Source of the DNA: CAZLYX01 sp964563885
Lineage (GTDB): Bacteria; Pseudomonadota; Gammaproteobacteria; Burkholderiales; Neisseriaceae
Direction: 5' to 3'
Assembly (NCBI GenBank): GCA_964563885.1
Contig: CAZLYX010000071.1
Span: 1-5,745 of the forward strand
Length of the DNA stretch: 5,745 bases
Position 1 is the stretch's first letter. Every line of letters begins with the position of its first letter. The notes beneath the pieces were generated by a model. It was not told the DNA's origin, made no database searches, and saw only the letters and a list, made by a program, of their open reading frames with translations. Made by a program: the position numbers and the translations under genes. This document shows, piece by piece, positions 5,530 to 5,745 of this stretch.

Positions 5530-5616
5530 GTAATGAATGGTGTGTGCATATTTATCAAAAGTTGATTGGGTAATGATTAATGTATGCGTAAAGGTGTGCT
5601 GGTAATCAATAAACCT

Positions 5617-5645
5617 TTGACACTAAAAGTGTTTTAAAATATAAT
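5617..5645 (+). promoter_or_regulatory. Perfect consensus sigma-70 promoter of rplU
   Basis: TTGACA (5617-5622), a 17-base spacer and TATAAT (5640-5645) match the consensus at all 12 positions. Transcription should start near 5652, leaving a leader of about 50 bases before the rplU ATG. Such a strong promoter suits a ribosomal protein operon. A short inverted repeat ACACT-AAA-AGTGT (5620-5632) overlaps the -35 element. Confidence 0.88.
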
Positions 5646-5702
5646 TTAAGGTTCCGTACATGGTGTGCGGATAAAACATTGAAGATTTTCATGGAGTTGA
5701 GT

Positions 5703-5745
5703 ATGTACGCGGTCATAAAAACCGGCGGTAAACAATACAAAGTTA
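5703..5745 (+). CDS. rplU: 50S ribosomal protein L21 (N-terminal fragment, cut by window end)
   Basis: Only the first 14 codons are in the window. They read MYAVIKTGGKQYKV, which matches the strongly conserved start of ribosomal protein L21 (E. coli begins MYAVFQSGGKQH). L21 binds 23S rRNA in the large subunit. The start is supported by GGAG (5693-5696), 6 bases before the ATG, and by the consensus promoter upstream. In most proteobacteria rpmA (L27) follows; that part is outside the window. Confidence 0.92.
   Translation, partial: MYAVIKTGGKQYKV

Noticed and set aside
5346..5573. 75-residue plus-strand frame overlapping the start of ispB
   Set aside because: It lies mostly antisense to ispB, has no recognisable motif, and crosses the divergent promoter region.
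1..5745. Mobile elements, CRISPR arrays or phage genes
   Set aside because: No transposase, spaced repeat array, integrase or terminal repeats were seen. The only recurring short repeats are the DNA uptake sequences and the operator half-sites.

Overview
The window looks like chromosomal DNA of a Neisseriaceae bacterium. The main clue is four exact copies of AGGCTACCTGAA (or its complement), which is the Eikenella-type dialect of the neisserial DNA uptake sequence (DUS). The ispB/rplU-type gene neighbourhood also fits a betaproteobacterium. Base composition looks moderate (roughly mid-40s % GC by eye), lower than typical for Eikenella itself, so I do not assign a genus.

Layout, left to right. 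(1) Positions 7-507, minus: a GNAT acetyltransferase, ending at the window edge. (2) Positions 508-842: no gene. It holds the acetyltransferase leader and a DUS inverted pair that forms a stem-loop terminator. (3) Positions 843-2108, minus: a two-gene unit in which a persulfide dioxygenase-type metallo-beta-lactamase protein is followed 15 bases later by a single-domain rhodanese. (4) Positions 2109-2219: a very AT-rich divergent control region. (5) Positions 2220-4295, plus: an ArsR-family regulator of the BigR/SqrR persulfide-sensing type, then a SulP anion transporter. (6) Positions 4345-4370: a bidirectional terminator. (7) Positions 4392-4466, minus: tRNA-Arg(CCU). (8) Positions 4479-5453, minus: ispB, polyprenyl diphosphate synthase. 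(9) Positions 5454-5702: a divergent intergenic region with a consensus rplU promoter. (10) From 5703, plus: the first codons of rplU (ribosomal protein L21), cut by the window end.

The centre (843-4295) reads as a compact reactive-sulfur detoxification module. The regulator keeps the two cysteines, 66 residues apart, that BigR and SqrR use to sense persulfide. The dioxygenase would oxidise glutathione persulfide to sulfite, the rhodanese would move sulfane sulfur between carriers, and SulP could move the resulting sulfur oxyanion across the membrane. The two arms are driven by two consensus promoters on opposite strands, embedded in one perfect inverted repeat (2146-2184). The promoters occupy almost the same bases, so one regulator bound there should control both arms, and only one polymerase could sit there at a time. 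The enzyme, regulator and transporter families are known. The less ordinary points are the promoter/operator architecture, the use of SulP in the exporter position, and the DUS inverted pair inside the SulP coding sequence. The flanking genes are ordinary housekeeping genes.
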